NCBI RefSeq assembly: GCF_009789535.1
Contig: NZ_WSUT01000005.1
Location: 2,611,001 to 2,675,000, forward strand
DNA from: Sphingomonas carotinifaciens
GTDB taxonomy: Bacteria > Pseudomonadota > Alphaproteobacteria > Sphingomonadales > Sphingomonadaceae
DNA length: 64,000 nt
Direction of reading: 5' to 3'
The position numbers and the translations under genes are program-made. The notes under the pieces were generated by a model that was given only the letters and a program-made list of their open reading frames with translations, did no database searches and was not told the origin of the DNA. Below are positions 1-10,821 of the stretch, piece by piece; position 1 is the first letter of the stretch; every line of letters starts with the position of its first letter.

Positions 1-759
1 CACCTCGAACGCCAGCGTCAGTATCAGTGCCGCAAGGATCGCCTTGGCGATACGCTGGGGCGCATCCAGCATCTCTTCGCCGAAATACACCGCCGCGCCG
101 TAGCCGTTGAGCGCAAAGATCGCGATCGATGCCGCCAGCCCGATACTCGCCGGACTGGCCGGCACCAGCCCGTTCGCCGCCGGCATCATCGGCGCGGTCA
201 GGAAGCGTGTGGCATCCTGCACCCAGTCGGCGAACCCCAGTCCCACCACGACCAGGATCGCCAGCACCTCGATCGCCAGAAACGCGCCCGTCACCAAGGC
301 GTTGACCCGGATGTTGAGGAGCGCCACCAGCGTGGAGGCCGCGACCACCGCCGCCGCCACCGGCACCGCCGGCAGACCCGGCATCACGGTTGCCAGCACC
401 GCACTGATCCCCAGTCCCGCCACGGGTGGAAACAGCAGGTTGTTGAAGACGTTGACGCCCAGCATTACGAAGCCGGCCAGCGGCCCCAGCGTGCGCGCCA
501 CCGCGACATATTCGCCACCCGCCACCGGCCATGCCGACGACAATTCGGCATAGATGAACGCGGTGGCGACGCACACGATCGCGGCCAGGATCATCGCCCA
601 CACCGCGCCGGTGCCGGCGACCTGCAACATCCCCGGCACGATCACGAACACCGACGATGCCGGCGTCGCCACGGACAGCGTCAGGAACAGCACGCCCATG
701 ACGCCCAGGCTGCGGACCAGCCGGGGCGCCGCCGCCGGCTGCAACTGATCGTCCAGCAT
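1..759 (-). CDS. APC-family amino acid permease, C-terminus outside window
   Basis: Reading the complement from an ATG at 759 gives an uninterrupted frame of 253 codons to the window edge. The protein is very hydrophobic, with about six membrane segments in the visible part. After a short polar N-terminus (MLDDQLQP) the first membrane segment contains an SVATPASSVF stretch, which resembles the substrate-binding first helix of the APC superfamily. The segment ending AELSSAWPVAGGEY is typical of amino-acid permeases. It probably imports an amino acid or amine by proton or sodium symport; the substrate cannot be read. It lies 16 bases downstream of aspS on the same strand and may be co-transcribed. 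The product is partial because the window cuts it. Confidence 0.8.
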   Translation of the reverse strand, partial: MLDDQLQPAAAPRLVRSLGVMGVLFLTLSVATPASSVFVIVPGMLQVAGTGAVWAMILAAIVCVATAFIYAELSSAWPVAGGEYVAVARTLGPLAGFVMLGVNVFNNLLFPPVAGLGISAVLATVMPGLPAVPVAAAVVAASTLVALLNIRVNALVTGAFLAIEVLAILVVVGLGFADWVQDATRFLTAPMMPAANGLVPASPASIGLAASIAIFALNGYGAAVYFGEEMLDAPQRIAKAILAALILTLAFEV

Positions 760-775
760 CGCCGCGCCTGACGGG

Positions 776-2587
776 TCAGCCCGCCTTGGGCGCCACCGTC
801 TTGTCGACCTCGGGCCCGGTCGCCGTCGTGCGCAGGCTCAGCTCGCGCATCTGTGCGTTCGACGGCAGGCTGGGCGCCCCCATCAGCAGGTCCTCGGCAC
901 GCTGGTTCATCGGGAACAGCGAGATTTCGCGCAAATTCTGCGCGCCGCATACCAGCATGACGATCCGGTCGACGCCGGCCGCCATGCCGCCGTGCGGCGG
1001 GGCGCCATACTGGAACGCGCGGTACAGGCCGCCGAAGCGCTCCTCCACATCCGCCTTGGACAGGCCGACCAGCTCGAACGCCTTGACCATCAGCTCCGGG
1101 CTCTGGTTGCGGATCGATCCCGATGCGATCTCGTAGCCGTTGCAGACCAGATCATATTGATAGGCCTTGATGGTCAGCGGGTCCTGACCATCCAGCGCGT
1201 CCATCCCGCCCTGCGGCATCGAGAAGGGGTTGTGCGCGAACTCCACCTTCTTGGCGTCCTCATCCCATTCGTAGAAGGGAAAATCGACGATCCAGCACAG
1301 GCGGAACGCGTCCTTCTCGATCAGCCCCAGCTGATCGGCGACGCGGGTGCGTGCCGCGCCGGCCAGCTTGGCCGCCTGCTCGACCTTGCCCGCCGCGAAG
1401 AACAGCCCGTCATCGGGTCCCAGCCCCAGCGCGGCATAGATCGCCTCCATGCCTTCGGTGCCGTGGTTCTTGGCGATCGGCCCGCCGAACTCGCCGCCCT
1501 TGCGGGTGACGTAGCCAAGGCCGGCATGCCCCTCGGCGCGCGCCCATTCGTTCATCTCGTCGAAGAACTTGCGGCTCTTGTCCGCGGTCGCCGGTGCCGG
1601 GATGGCGCGTACCACGCCGCCCGAACCCACGATCTTCTCGAACAGGCCGAAGCCCGAGGTGGTGAAATGCGCCGACACATCGGTGATGATCAGCGGGTTG
1701 CGCAAATCGGGCTTGTCGCTGCCGTACTTCAGCATCGCCTCGTCATAGGCGATCCGCGGAAACTCGCCGCTCGGCGTCACGGTGCGGCCATCGGCAAAGG
1801 ACTCGAAGATGCCGCCGATCACCGGCTCCATCGTCTCCCACACCTCTTCCTGCGTGACGAAGCTCATCTCCAGGTCGAGCTGGTAGAATTCACCCGGCAG
1901 GCGGTCGGCGCGCGGGTCCTCGTCGCGGAAGCACGGTGCGATCTGGAAATAGCGGTCGAAGCCCGCGACCATCAGCAACTGCTTGTACTGCTGCGGCGCC
2001 TGCGGCAGCGCGTAGAACTTGCCCGGATGGATGCGGCTCGGCACCAGGAAGTCGCGCGCGCCCTCCGGCGACGATGCGGTCAGGATCGGCGTCGAATATT
2101 CGGTGAAGCCCACCGCTTCCATGCGGCGGCGCATCTCGGAAATCACCTTGGTACGGCGCACGATGTTGGCGTGCAGCGTTTCGCGGCGCAGATCCAGGAA
2201 GCGGTAGCGCAGGCGGATATCCTCGGGATATTCCTGCTCGCCCGCCACCGGCATCGGCAATTCCTCGGCCGCCGACAGTACGGTCGCGCCGCGTGCGAAC
2301 ACCTCGATCTCGCCGGTCGCCAGCTTCGCGTTCACCGTGCCGCCCGATCGCGCCTTCACCACGCCGTCGATCGTCACCACCGACTCGACGCGCACCGCCT
2401 CCAGCACCGGCAGCGCCGCCGAGTCGCTGTCCGCCACGATCTGCGTGATGCCGTAATGATCGCGCAGGTCGATGAACAGCACGCCGCCATGATCGCGCTT
2501 GCGGTGCACCCATCCGGACAGGCGAACGGTTTCGCCGACCTGGGGAGCGGCCAGCGCGGCACAATGGTGGGTTCTATAGGCGTGCAT
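776..2587 (-). CDS. aspS: Aspartyl-tRNA synthetase
   Basis: Charges tRNA-Asp with aspartate in the cytoplasm. The product is 603 residues, the normal length for the bacterial class II enzyme. An N-terminal OB-fold anticodon domain ([20 protein letters not shown], about residues 23-42) is followed by the class II core with motif 2 around [10 protein letters not shown] and the C-terminal motif 3 [14 protein letters not shown]. The GAD insertion expected in bacterial enzymes occupies the middle. The frame is open further upstream, but the ATG at 2587 matches the family N-terminus and the upstream part overlaps the divergent rnd gene. Many alphaproteobacterial AspRS are non-discriminating and depend on GatCAB; that is not testable here. 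Confidence 0.97.
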   Translation of the reverse strand: MHAYRTHHCAALAAPQVGETVRLSGWVHRKRDHGGVLFIDLRDHYGITQIVADSDSAALPVLEAVRVESVVTIDGVVKARSGGTVNAKLATGEIEVFARGATVLSAAEELPMPVAGEQEYPEDIRLRYRFLDLRRETLHANIVRRTKVISEMRRRMEAVGFTEYSTPILTASSPEGARDFLVPSRIHPGKFYALPQAPQQYKQLLMVAGFDRYFQIAPCFRDEDPRADRLPGEFYQLDLEMSFVTQEEVWETMEPVIGGIFESFADGRTVTPSGEFPRIAYDEAMLKYGSDKPDLRNPLIITDVSAHFTTSGFGLFEKIVGSGGVVRAIPAPATADKSRKFFDEMNEWARAEGHAGLGYVTRKGGEFGGPIAKNHGTEGMEAIYAALGLGPDDGLFFAAGKVEQAAKLAGAARTRVADQLGLIEKDAFRLCWIVDFPFYEWDEDAKKVEFAHNPFSMPQGGMDALDGQDPLTIKAYQYDLVCNGYEIASGSIRNQSPELMVKAFELVGLSKADVEERFGGLYRAFQYGAPPHGGMAAGVDRIVMLVCGAQNLREISLFPMNQRAEDLLMGAPSLPSNAQMRELSLRTTATGPEVDKTVAPKAG

Positions 2588-2680
2588 GATCGCGATCTCT
2601 GACAAGCAAAGTGGAAAGCCGGCCGCTTTCCTGTCCGGCCCCTCTTTGTCAACCCGCGCGAGCCGTCTATGGGCAATCGG

Positions 2681-3859
2681 ATGCACGTACACCCGTTGAT
2701 TACCGACAGCGCGACGCTCGCCAATCTCTGCACCCGCCTCGCCGATGCCGACTTCGTCACCGTCGACACCGAGTTCATGCGCGAAAGCACCTATTGGCCC
2801 GAACTCTGCCTGATCCAGATCGCCGACACCAACGAGGCCGCCGCGATCGATCCGATGGCGCCGGGGCTCGACATGACCCCCCTGCTCGACCTGCTGGTCA
2901 ACAACGAGGATGTGCTGAAGGTCTTCCATGCCGGCGGCCAGGACATCGAGATCATCTACAACCTGACCGGCAAGACGCCGCACCCGCTGTTCGACACGCA
3001 GGTGGCGGCGATGGCGCTGGGGCAAGGCGAACAGATCGGCTATTCCAACCTCGTCGACAGCTGGCTGGGCATTCAGGTCGACAAGGGCGCACGGTTCACC
3101 GACTGGTCGCGCCGCCCGCTCGACCAGCGCCAGGTCGATTATGCGATCGGCGACGTCACTCATCTGTCGAGCATCTTTCCCAAGATGCTGGAGCGCCTGA
3201 AGAAAACCGGCCGCGGCGCTTGGCTGGACCAGGAGATGGAGCGGCTCGCCGACCCCGCCCATTATGCCAACGATCCCGATCTGGCGTGGAAGCGCGTGCG
3301 CATTTCCGGCCGCAAGCCGGACGTGCTCGGCCGGCTGAAGGCGCTCGCCCGCTGGCGCGAGCTGGAGGCGCAGGCCAAGGATCTGCCGCGCGGCCGCATC
3401 GTCAAGGACGAGACGCTGGGCGACCTTGCCGGACATCCGCCGCGCAAGCAGGCCGATCTGGCCCGCGTCCGTGGCCTGTCCGCCACCTGGGCCGGCAACG
3501 ACATTGGCGGCCGCCTGATGGCCGCGATCGAGGGGGCCGAGCCGCTGCCCGCCGACGAGATGCCCCCGCGCGACGATCGCAAGCCCGGTCTCGGCAAGGA
3601 GGGCTCGCTGGTCGCCGACCTGCTCAAGCTGCTGCTCAAGATCCGCGCGCGTGACATCGACGTCGCCTCGCGCCTGCTCGCCCGGTCGGAGGAGCTGGAA
3701 CTGCTCGCCGCCGGCGTGCGCGAGGACCTGCCGATGCTCACCGGCTGGCGCTTCGACCAGTTCGGCCGGGACGCGCTCGATCTGGTCGAGGGGCGGCTGG
3801 GCTTCGTGGTGAAGAACGGCAAGCTGAAGATGGTCCGCACCGAGGGAGAAGCCGAATGA
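2681..3859 (+). CDS. rnd: Ribonuclease D
   Basis: 3'-to-5' exoribonuclease of the DEDDy family that trims tRNA precursors and other structured RNAs. The N-terminal exonuclease domain shows DTEF near residues 29-32, the HAGGQDIEI motif with the second acidic residue, and YAIGDVTHL with the catalytic Tyr and Asp. A central HRDC domain follows and the length (392 residues) is typical. The ATG at 2681 fits the family N-terminus best, although an in-frame ATG at 2669 is possible. Divergent from aspS, with about 90 bases between them for both promoters. Its stop overlaps the next gene in an ATGA. Confidence 0.95.
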   Translation: MHVHPLITDSATLANLCTRLADADFVTVDTEFMRESTYWPELCLIQIADTNEAAAIDPMAPGLDMTPLLDLLVNNEDVLKVFHAGGQDIEIIYNLTGKTPHPLFDTQVAAMALGQGEQIGYSNLVDSWLGIQVDKGARFTDWSRRPLDQRQVDYAIGDVTHLSSIFPKMLERLKKTGRGAWLDQEMERLADPAHYANDPDLAWKRVRISGRKPDVLGRLKALARWRELEAQAKDLPRGRIVKDETLGDLAGHPPRKQADLARVRGLSATWAGNDIGGRLMAAIEGAEPLPADEMPPRDDRKPGLGKEGSLVADLLKLLLKIRARDIDVASRLLARSEELELLAAGVREDLPMLTGWRFDQFGRDALDLVEGRLGFVVKNGKLKMVRTEGEAE

Positions 3860-4122
3860 TCGCCCGGTCGCTGGTCGCCCTGCTGCTGCTCGCCGGCTGC
3901 GCGACGACGCCCGAGGGCGGCGCATGCCGCGCCGATCGTGCGCAGGACCTTGTCGGCAAGCCCTGGGCCCCGGCCGGCGAAGCCGCCGTCCTGAAGCGGA
4001 CCGGGGCACGCGCGCTGCGGGTCATCGGCCCCGATACGATGGTGACGATGGACTATCGCCCCGATCGGCTGAACGTCGAGACCGACGCGGGCGGCATCGT
4101 CACCCGCCTGCGCTGCGGCTGA
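3856..4122 (+). CDS. Small lipoprotein of the I78 peptidase-inhibitor type
   Basis: An 88-residue protein. It starts with a hydrophobic segment ending in a lipobox (LLAGC, acylated Cys15), so it is probably an envelope lipoprotein. The mature part ends with [12 protein letters not shown] and a closing RLRCG, the pattern of the I78 (Aspergillus elastase inhibitor-like) family common in sphingomonads; the two cysteines at about 24 and 87 may form the family disulfide. The start overlaps the rnd stop by four bases, so translation is probably coupled to rnd although the functions look unrelated. An inhibitory role is inferred from the family only. Confidence 0.75.
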   Translation: MIARSLVALLLLAGCATTPEGGACRADRAQDLVGKPWAPAGEAAVLKRTGARALRVIGPDTMVTMDYRPDRLNVETDAGGIVTRLRCG

Positions 4123-4132
4123 GGGACGCCGC

Positions 4133-5623
4133 TCAGGCCTCGGCGAGCACCGCCCGGCGCCCCAGGCCGCTGGCCAGCGCGCCGTGGCGCCGCTCGACGG
4201 CCTCGCCGTAGAAGCCGGTGTCCTGCGCCGGCAGGGCCAGCGTCACCGCCTCTTCGGACAGCGTCACCGACGACCGCTCCAGCGGCCCCGCCAGCCCGCC
4301 ACTCAGCCGCTGCCCCAGCCGGATCGCCAGCCCCCAGAGCGTCGCCGCCTTCAACTGCGCCGGACTCGCCAACTGCGCCAGCGGATGCGGCACGTCCAGC
4401 CCACCGCCCAGACTTGTGTGCAGCGCCTGCGCCAGCATCGCGCGGCCGACCGCGTCGATCCCCACCCAATTGCCATGCAGCGCGATCTCCACCCCGCGCT
4501 CGGCCCGGAATTCGGGATTGGCACGCCAGCCGACATCGGCCAGCAGGCATGCCGCATGGCGCAACCGGGCGTCGGCGGTCGCGTCGGCGGGGAAGAGCGG
4601 CGCGATCCAGGCCTGCAACAGGTCGCCATGCTCGGGAAAGCGACCGAGCAGTCGCCCTTCTTCCCGAGCCCCGACGATCAGCGGGTCGAGCGCCCGCGTC
4701 TCCGCGTCCAACGCACCGAACAACAACCCCTCCCGCAGACCATAGGCCGATACGATCGTCGTACTGCTCCCCAGATGCCGCAACAACACGCCCAGCAGCG
4801 CCGTCGCATCCGCCAGCGTCGCCGCACGCCCGGACGACAGCCCCGGCACGCCGCGCAGCCGCGGCTTGCTCAGATGCGGGATCGTCCGCCCCAGCCGCGC
4901 CACATCGGTCGGCGTCAGCGCGTAATGATGGATGATCGGCAACGGATATTCCGCCAGCCCCATGTCCAGCCGGGCCAGTGCGCGCCACGATCCGCCGACC
5001 AGATAGAAGGGCAGGCCCCTGCCCGCGCCCTCCCATCCGGCCTCGTCCACCAGCCGCGCGATATGCCGCTCGAACGTCTTGCTCCCCTTTTCGCGCAGCG
5101 CTGGAATGCGCAGCACGCCGAGCGGAAACGACACCCGGTCGCCCACCTGCCCGCCTCGCACCCGCACCAGTTCCAGGCTGCCCCCGCCCAGATCGCCGAC
5201 GATCCCGTCCGCCTCCGGAATGGCGGACAGCACGCCCTCGCCCGCCCCCTTGGCCTCCTGCTCGCCCGACAACAATTCGACCTTCAGGCCGAGTTCGTGC
5301 GCACAGTGGATCAATTGCTGGCCGTTGGCCGCGTCCCGCACCGCCGCGGTGGCGACCGTGCGGACGGTATCGACCTTCATCTCGCGGGCCAGCGCGGCAA
5401 AGCGGCGCAGCGCCGTCTGCGCCTTGGCGAGGGACCCCGGCTCGATCGCACCGGTCGCGGCCAGTCCCCGGCCCAGCCCCGCCATGACTTTCTCGTTGAA
5501 CAGGATCGCGGGCAACCGCGCATGGCCCTGATAGACGACCAGGCGGACCGAGTTCGATCCGATGTCGATAATGGCGGTTCGCGGCGCCGGTGCGGGCGCC
5601 GCGTGGCTTGCGGCTTTGGTCAT
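4133..5623 (-). CDS. ppx: Exopolyphosphatase (Ppx/GppA family)
   Basis: Hydrolyses terminal phosphates of polyphosphate and/or pppGpp. The N-terminus carries the ASKHA phosphate-1 motif AIIDIGSNSVRLVVY and the phosphate-2 motif VGDLGGGSLELV. The C-terminal part has the HD-like helical region of the long Ppx type, and the length (about 496 residues) is that of full Ppx. The ATG at 5623 sits 4 bases after the ppk stop; the frame is open 15 codons further, but that would overlap ppk. It is the last gene of the operon running from 9664 to 4133. It converges with the I78 lipoprotein, leaving only 10 bases between the stops. Confidence 0.93.
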   Translation of the reverse strand: MTKAASHAAPAPAPRTAIIDIGSNSVRLVVYQGHARLPAILFNEKVMAGLGRGLAATGAIEPGSLAKAQTALRRFAALAREMKVDTVRTVATAAVRDAANGQQLIHCAHELGLKVELLSGEQEAKGAGEGVLSAIPEADGIVGDLGGGSLELVRVRGGQVGDRVSFPLGVLRIPALREKGSKTFERHIARLVDEAGWEGAGRGLPFYLVGGSWRALARLDMGLAEYPLPIIHHYALTPTDVARLGRTIPHLSKPRLRGVPGLSSGRAATLADATALLGVLLRHLGSSTTIVSAYGLREGLLFGALDAETRALDPLIVGAREEGRLLGRFPEHGDLLQAWIAPLFPADATADARLRHAACLLADVGWRANPEFRAERGVEIALHGNWVGIDAVGRAMLAQALHTSLGGGLDVPHPLAQLASPAQLKAATLWGLAIRLGQRLSGGLAGPLERSSVTLSEEAVTLALPAQDTGFYGEAVERRHGALASGLGRRAVLAEA

Positions 5624-5627
5624 CGGC

Positions 5628-7793
5628 TCAGCGCTGCCGGCGAAGCGAAAGCGTTGGAACGGCATCACGCGACTCCAGTGCCGCGCCGCGCCCGGAAAGC
5701 GAGGGGTTCGTCATGAAATAGCGATGCAGGTTGAACGGTCTGTCCCCCGGTTCGTCACGGACGTAGCGGCCATCCGGCTCCAATTCCCAACTCTGCTCAT
5801 TGTCCAGCAGGTTCGCGACCATCACCTGATCCAATATCTGGTCGTGTACCGTGGGGTTCAGGATCGGCAGCATATATTCGACCCGCCGGTCGAAGTTGCG
5901 CGGCATCCAGTCCGCCGACGAAATGAACAGCTTCGCCCCGTCATTGGGCAGCGCCTTGCCGTTTCCGAACGCCCAGATCCGGCTGTGCTCCAGGAAGCGC
6001 CCGATGACCGACTTCACACGGATATGGTCGGACAGCCCCTCCACACCCGGCTTCAGGCAACAGATGCCGCGCACGATCAGATCGATCTCCACGCCCGCCG
6101 CACTCGCCTCGTACAGCTTCTCGATGATCGCCGGGTCGACCAGCGAGTTCATCTTGGCCCACACGCCCGCCGGCTTGCCGGCGCGTGCATTGGCGATCTC
6201 GTCATCGATCATCGCCATCAGGTTGGCGCGCAGGTCGCGCGGCGACAGGCTGACGCGCTCCATATGCGTCGGCTCGACATAGCCGGTGATGTAGTTGAAC
6301 ATCCGCGCCGCATCGCGCCCGAGCGCCGGATCGGCGGTGAAGAAGCTCAGATCGGTGTAGATACGCGCGGTCACCGGATGATAATTGCCGGTACCGAAAT
6401 GGCAGTAGGTGCGAAACGCATTGCCTTCGCGCCGCACCACCATCGACACCTTGGCATGCGTCTTCCAGTCGATGAAGCCATAGACGACCTGCACGCCGGC
6501 GCGCTCCAGCGCGGCCGCCCAATACAGGTTCTGCTCCTCGTCGAACCGCGCCTTCAGTTCCACGATCGCGGTCACCGACTTGCCCGCCTCGGCCGCGGCG
6601 ATCAGCGCATTGATGATCGCAGACTGTTTACCCGCTCGGTACAGCGTCTGCTTGATCGCGACGACATCCGGATCGGCGGCCGCCTGCTTCAGAAAGGCGA
6701 TCACCACCTCGAACGTCTCGTACGGGTGATGGACGACGATGTCCTTGGCGCGGATCGCGGCGAAACAATCGCCGGCGAATTCCCGGATACGCTCGGGAAA
6801 ACGCGGCGAGAAGGATGGGAATTTCAGATCAGGCCGATCCTCGTCGACCAGCATATCGAGGTCGCCGATACCCAGCAGATTGCCGCTCTCGGTGATGATC
6901 GCGTCCGACCCGCCCAATTCGTCGCGCAACACCGCGGACAGGCTGTCGGGAATGCCCGTCTCCATTTCCAGCCGGATCACGCGGCCACGGCGGCGACGCT
7001 TGATGGCGTTGGCGAAGTAGCGGACCAGATCCTCCGCCTCTTCCTCGATCTCGATATCGCTGTCGCGCAACACCCGGAAGGTGGCCGACCCGTTCACCAC
7101 ATAGCCCGGAAAAAGCTGCGCCGAGAAACGCCGCACGATCGCCTCGATCGAGATGTAGCGCGACGGTTCGCCCGGCATCCGCACGAAACGCGGCATGGTG
7201 GCCGGCAGCATCACCAGCTCCATGATCGGTTCCTCGTCCGACACGCGCGTCAGGTCGAAGATGATCGACAGCCCCTTGTTGGGGATGAAGGGAAAGGGAT
7301 GCGCCGGGTCCAGCGCCTGTGGCGTCAATATGGGAAAGATCTGCTCGCGGAAATGCGTCTCCAGCCAGCCATGCGCCTCGCCGTCGATCGCATCGCGGCG
7401 CAGCACGAAGATGCCTGCATCATCCAGCAAATGGCGCAGGTCGCCCCACACCGCCTGCTGGCTGGCGAGCAGGGCATCCGCCTCCGCGACGATGCCGCTC
7501 AACTGCTGGCCCGGCGTCAACCCGTCGACGGAACGCTGGCCGACGTCCTGCGACTGCTGGCCCTTCAGGCCCGCAACGCGGACCATGAAGAATTCGTCGA
7601 GATTGGACCCGGAAATCGACAGGAAGCGCAACCGTTCGAGCAGCGGATGCGCGCTGTTGCAGGCCTCCTCCAGCACGCGGCGATTGAAGGCGAGCCAGGA
7701 CAGCTCCCGGTTGAAGTACCGCCCGCTCGGCTCCGGTACGAAGGGATCGTCGTCCGGTTCGGCCATCTTGGCGATATGCGCGGGGCGGGTCAT
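5628..7793 (-). CDS. ppk: Polyphosphate kinase 1
   Basis: Reversibly makes polyphosphate from ATP through a phosphohistidine intermediate. The 721-residue product has the four-domain PPK1 layout: an N-terminal helical domain beginning near [19 protein letters not shown], a head domain, and two phospholipase-D-like catalytic domains. The active-site region [18 protein letters not shown] with the autophosphorylated His is present, as is the later [10 protein letters not shown]. Start at ATG 7793; MAEPDDDP nine codons in is an alternative. It follows hdaA by 18 bases and precedes ppx by 4, so the three are one transcript that couples polymer synthesis and breakdown. Confidence 0.97.
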   Translation of the reverse strand: MTRPAHIAKMAEPDDDPFVPEPSGRYFNRELSWLAFNRRVLEEACNSAHPLLERLRFLSISGSNLDEFFMVRVAGLKGQQSQDVGQRSVDGLTPGQQLSGIVAEADALLASQQAVWGDLRHLLDDAGIFVLRRDAIDGEAHGWLETHFREQIFPILTPQALDPAHPFPFIPNKGLSIIFDLTRVSDEEPIMELVMLPATMPRFVRMPGEPSRYISIEAIVRRFSAQLFPGYVVNGSATFRVLRDSDIEIEEEAEDLVRYFANAIKRRRRGRVIRLEMETGIPDSLSAVLRDELGGSDAIITESGNLLGIGDLDMLVDEDRPDLKFPSFSPRFPERIREFAGDCFAAIRAKDIVVHHPYETFEVVIAFLKQAAADPDVVAIKQTLYRAGKQSAIINALIAAAEAGKSVTAIVELKARFDEEQNLYWAAALERAGVQVVYGFIDWKTHAKVSMVVRREGNAFRTYCHFGTGNYHPVTARIYTDLSFFTADPALGRDAARMFNYITGYVEPTHMERVSLSPRDLRANLMAMIDDEIANARAGKPAGVWAKMNSLVDPAIIEKLYEASAAGVEIDLIVRGICCLKPGVEGLSDHIRVKSVIGRFLEHSRIWAFGNGKALPNDGAKLFISSADWMPRNFDRRVEYMLPILNPTVHDQILDQVMVANLLDNEQSWELEPDGRYVRDEPGDRPFNLHRYFMTNPSLSGRGAALESRDAVPTLSLRRQR

Positions 7794-7811
7794 CGGGTCT
7801 CGCTTGTCGGG

Positions 7812-8420
7812 TCAGGGGTCGGCGATCAGGCCGGCCTCCGTCAGGGTGGCTCGTGCAAGGGGAATGGACAAACGCTTCTGACGTTCCATGGCCTGCTGGT
7901 CGAGCATATCGACGGTGCGTATGACAGCCAGATGACTGCGCTCGATGCGCGTCGCCAACCATTCGATCAGGTCGGGGCCGGCAAACAATCCACGGCGGGT
8001 GAATAACTGATCCAGCAGCAGCGGAATCAGTTCGTCGTCAGGCGCGTCGATCTCCGCCAGCGTCGAATTGGCGAGGCGCGAGCGGAGATCGGGCAGCTTG
8101 ACCGCCCAAACCGGTGGCGCGGCATCCGCGACGATCACCAGCGGCCGTCCTTCCGCCTGCGCCCGGTTCCAGGCGTGAAAGATCTGCGCTTCGGGCAGGC
8201 GCTCGGCATCGTCAATGATCGTCCCGCCACTGCGCGCCGCAAAGATGCGCGCCAGCAGCGACCGTCCCGATTTGCGCGGCCCGGTCAGCACGGCGGTGCG
8301 CGTCGGCCAGCCTTCCCAACGGTCCAGCATCTGCGCGGCATGCGCGTTGGAAGGGGTGATAAGAAACGCGTCCGAACGCGGGTCCGCCGGCCATACCAGC
8401 GGAAGGGCCATCTGACTCAT
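7812..8420 (-). CDS. hdaA: HdaA-like DnaA regulatory inactivator (DnaA-related AAA+ protein)
   Basis: A 202-residue DnaA-like AAA+ protein without the DnaA DNA-binding domain, the size of HdaA/Hda. The P-loop reads TGPRKSGRSLL, Walker B is a weak IIDDAERL, and sensor-2 region residues lie near the C-terminus. The N-terminus contains PLVWP, resembling the QL(P/S)LPL clamp-binding stretch of Hda. By family, it works with the DnaN clamp to stimulate ATP hydrolysis by DnaA and block re-initiation. The start overlaps the upstream gene stop as ATGA, and ppk follows after 18 bases; hdaA-ppk adjacency recurs in alphaproteobacteria as far as I know. Confidence 0.85.
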   Translation of the reverse strand: MSQMALPLVWPADPRSDAFLITPSNAHAAQMLDRWEGWPTRTAVLTGPRKSGRSLLARIFAARSGGTIIDDAERLPEAQIFHAWNRAQAEGRPLVIVADAAPPVWAVKLPDLRSRLANSTLAEIDAPDDELIPLLLDQLFTRRGLFAGPDLIEWLATRIERSHLAVIRTVDMLDQQAMERQKRLSIPLARATLTEAGLIADP

Positions 8421-9664
8421 CCGGTAATTCCGTTATCGGCCGGCACCGCCGGCGTCGGTATCTGTGCGGCCCGGCGGATGCGCAGCGTCGTGCCGCTGCC
8501 GATCACCTGATAGCCGCGGCTTTCCAGCGCCGTCCGCAACGCAGCGGGGTCGCCGTCATAGGTCACGCGCATCAACGAAACGCCGCCCAGCGCTAGGCTG
8601 GAGGTCGCCGCCTGCCGCACGCCGGGTATCGAGCGCACCAGGCTTTCGGTGTTGGCGACCGCGCTGGCGCTCGGCGTGTCGAACTGCACGGTCACCGCGA
8701 TGCCCGCCCCCGTGGTCGCGGCGATTGCGGCGTCCAGCCCCTCGATCGGCTCGTCGCCCAGCGCATCGTCGTCGATCACAGGCTCGGGCGCCGGCGGCGG
8801 GCTCAGGCTGGCGTCGGGATGCAGCGCCCCGCTCGACAGCGCGCGTTGATACATCGCATCCAGCCGCTGCACGCCGGTATCCAGCAACTGCGCCAGCCCG
8901 GCGGACGAGCCGACGCGCAAGGTAAAGGTGCCGAGCAGCTGGTCGTCGGGCCCGTGCCGTGCCTGGAACACGCCGATCACCGGCCCGCCCGGCCATTGCC
9001 GGTAGAGGCGAACCGTCGGGATCAGGATGTCCGACGCGCCATATTGGTCGATGATCGTCCGCCACCAGCCGCGCCCCGGACGGCCGATCTGCCCGGCATT
9101 GAGCAGCAGTGCGTCGGGGCCGGTGCCCGCCGGCCGCACATAGTCGATCGTGCTGTTGCCCGTGCGGAACCGTGCCCAGGCCTGTTGCCAGGGCGAACGC
9201 CCCTCGAACACCTGCGACACGCCGCCCGAGATCTGCATCGGCACCACCAACATGGGCAGCGACCGGTCGGCATAGGCGGAGATGCCCAGGATCGAGGCAG
9301 CACGCGTCCGGTCAAAGGTTACGCCCAGCTTCGCGACATAGCGCGTCGGGCCGATCTGCTCGTTCTCCACGACGATCCCGGACACGATCGAATCAAGCGT
9401 TCCGTCCGACACCATCGCACCGCCGCCGCCCAGCCGGCGCGACAACACGACCCACGCCTTGCGCTGCGCCACGCGCCAGCCACCCAGCCGCGCGGCCTCT
9501 GCGGTCTTGCCCGCCACGTCGACGCTGACGCCGCTCACCTCATAGTCACCGGTGTTGGCGACGGGCGCGACGCCGCGGTCCTGCCCCTCCATCTGGGCGA
9601 GGACGGCCGCCGGGCCCATGACGGCCACGCAGCAGGCGAGAAGAACGGGGGCACGCAGGCGCAT
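8417..9664 (-). CDS. DUF2066-like exported protein with C-terminal HMA-like fold
   Basis: A 415-residue protein with a clear signal peptide (residues 1-23, ending VLAQ), so it is periplasmic or envelope-bound. The central part (about 40-270) resembles DUF2066 proteins, with WRVAQRKAWVVLSRR and SYAD/VVPMQ-type segments. A Pro-rich linker leads to a C-terminal stretch (about 325-405) that looks like two ferredoxin-like beta-alpha-beta units (SIPGVRQAA..., ALESRGYQVIGSG) reminiscent of heavy-metal-associated domains but without a CxxC motif. Function unknown. First gene of the hdaA-ppk-ppx operon and divergent from purM with 59 bases between. Confidence 0.72.
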   Translation of the reverse strand: MRLRAPVLLACCVAVMGPAAVLAQMEGQDRGVAPVANTGDYEVSGVSVDVAGKTAEAARLGGWRVAQRKAWVVLSRRLGGGGAMVSDGTLDSIVSGIVVENEQIGPTRYVAKLGVTFDRTRAASILGISAYADRSLPMLVVPMQISGGVSQVFEGRSPWQQAWARFRTGNSTIDYVRPAGTGPDALLLNAGQIGRPGRGWWRTIIDQYGASDILIPTVRLYRQWPGGPVIGVFQARHGPDDQLLGTFTLRVGSSAGLAQLLDTGVQRLDAMYQRALSSGALHPDASLSPPPAPEPVIDDDALGDEPIEGLDAAIAATTGAGIAVTVQFDTPSASAVANTESLVRSIPGVRQAATSSLALGGVSLMRVTYDGDPAALRTALESRGYQVIGSGTTLRIRRAAQIPTPAVPADNGITG

Positions 9665-9723
9665 CGCGGCCTTTTGGCGAACCAGACGTGGAAATCCAAG
9701 CGCGATGTGGCTAACGGGCGCGG

Positions 9724-10821
9724 ATGACCGACAGCACGCCCAGCTACACCTACGCCGATGCCGGCGTTTCCATCGCCGCCGGCAACGCGCTCGTCCGCGC
9801 CATCGGCCCGCTTGCCAAGGCGACGCGCCGCCCCGGTGCCGATGCCGATCTCGGCGGCTTTGGCGGCTTTTTCGACCTGAAGGCCGCGGGGTTCACCGAT
9901 CCGCTGCTGGTCGCGGCCAATGACGGCGTCGGCACCAAGCTGAAGCTAGCGATCGAACACGACCGGCACGAGGGCGTGGGCATCGATCTGGTCGCGATGT
10001 GTGCCAACGACCTGATCGTGCAGGGTGCCGAGCCGCTGTTCTTTCTCGACTATTATGCCACCGGCAAGCTCGACAATGCCGTTGCCGAGCGCGTGGTCGC
10101 CTCGATCGCGGAAGGGTGCAAGCAGGCGGGCTGTGCGCTGATCGGCGGCGAAACCGCGGAAATGCCCGGCATGTACGCGGGCGGCGACTATGATCTCGCC
10201 GGCTTCTGCGTTGGCGCGGTGGAGCGGGATAATGTGCTGACCGGGCGCGATATCACGCGCGGCGACGTCATCCTGGGACTCGCCTCCTCCGGCGTCCACT
10301 CGAATGGCTACTCGCTCGTGCGCCGACTCGCCGCGGACAAAGCCTGGAAGCTCGACCGCCCCGCCATCTTCGACCAGAACCGCCTCCTGATCGACACGCT
10401 GATGGCGCCCACGCGCATTTACGTGAAGTCGTTGCTCCCGCTGCTGCGCGAGCGCCGGATCAAGGGTCTCGCCCATATCACCGGCGGCGGCCTGCTGGAA
10501 AACATTCCGCGTGTTCTGCCCGCCGAGGCGCATGCCGTGATCGAGGCAGACGCCTGGGCACAGCCGCGCCTGATGGCGTTCCTGCAGGCGCAGGGCGGGA
10601 TCGAGCCGGAGGAGATGGCGCGGACCTTCAACTGCGGCATCGGCATGGCCGTGGTGGTGGCCGCCGAGCAGGCCGAGGCGGTGGCCGAGGCACTGGCCGC
10701 TGCCGGCGAGACGGTCGAGCGGATCGGCCATGTCGAACACGGTGCCCGCGGCTGCACGGTGCGCGGATCGGCGGGCACGTGGAGCGCGAAGGCGGACTGG
10801 ACGGGCACGCATGCGGGTTAA
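9724..10821 (+). CDS. purM: Phosphoribosylformylglycinamidine cyclo-ligase (AIR synthetase)
   Basis: Closes the imidazole ring (FGAM to AIR) in de novo purine synthesis, using ATP. The 365-residue product has the PurM core: [13 protein letters not shown] at the N-terminus, GGFGGFFDL, the [13 protein letters not shown] nucleotide-binding region, MCANDL and the [11 protein letters not shown] signature. Start ATG 9724 is 59 bases from the divergent DUF2066-like gene, so both promoters share a short interval. The 3' end overlaps purN by 11 bases, which indicates translational coupling. Confidence 0.97.
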   Translation: MTDSTPSYTYADAGVSIAAGNALVRAIGPLAKATRRPGADADLGGFGGFFDLKAAGFTDPLLVAANDGVGTKLKLAIEHDRHEGVGIDLVAMCANDLIVQGAEPLFFLDYYATGKLDNAVAERVVASIAEGCKQAGCALIGGETAEMPGMYAGGDYDLAGFCVGAVERDNVLTGRDITRGDVILGLASSGVHSNGYSLVRRLAADKAWKLDRPAIFDQNRLLIDTLMAPTRIYVKSLLPLLRERRIKGLAHITGGGLLENIPRVLPAEAHAVIEADAWAQPRLMAFLQAQGGIEPEEMARTFNCGIGMAVVVAAEQAEAVAEALAAAGETVERIGHVEHGARGCTVRGSAGTWSAKADWTGTHAG

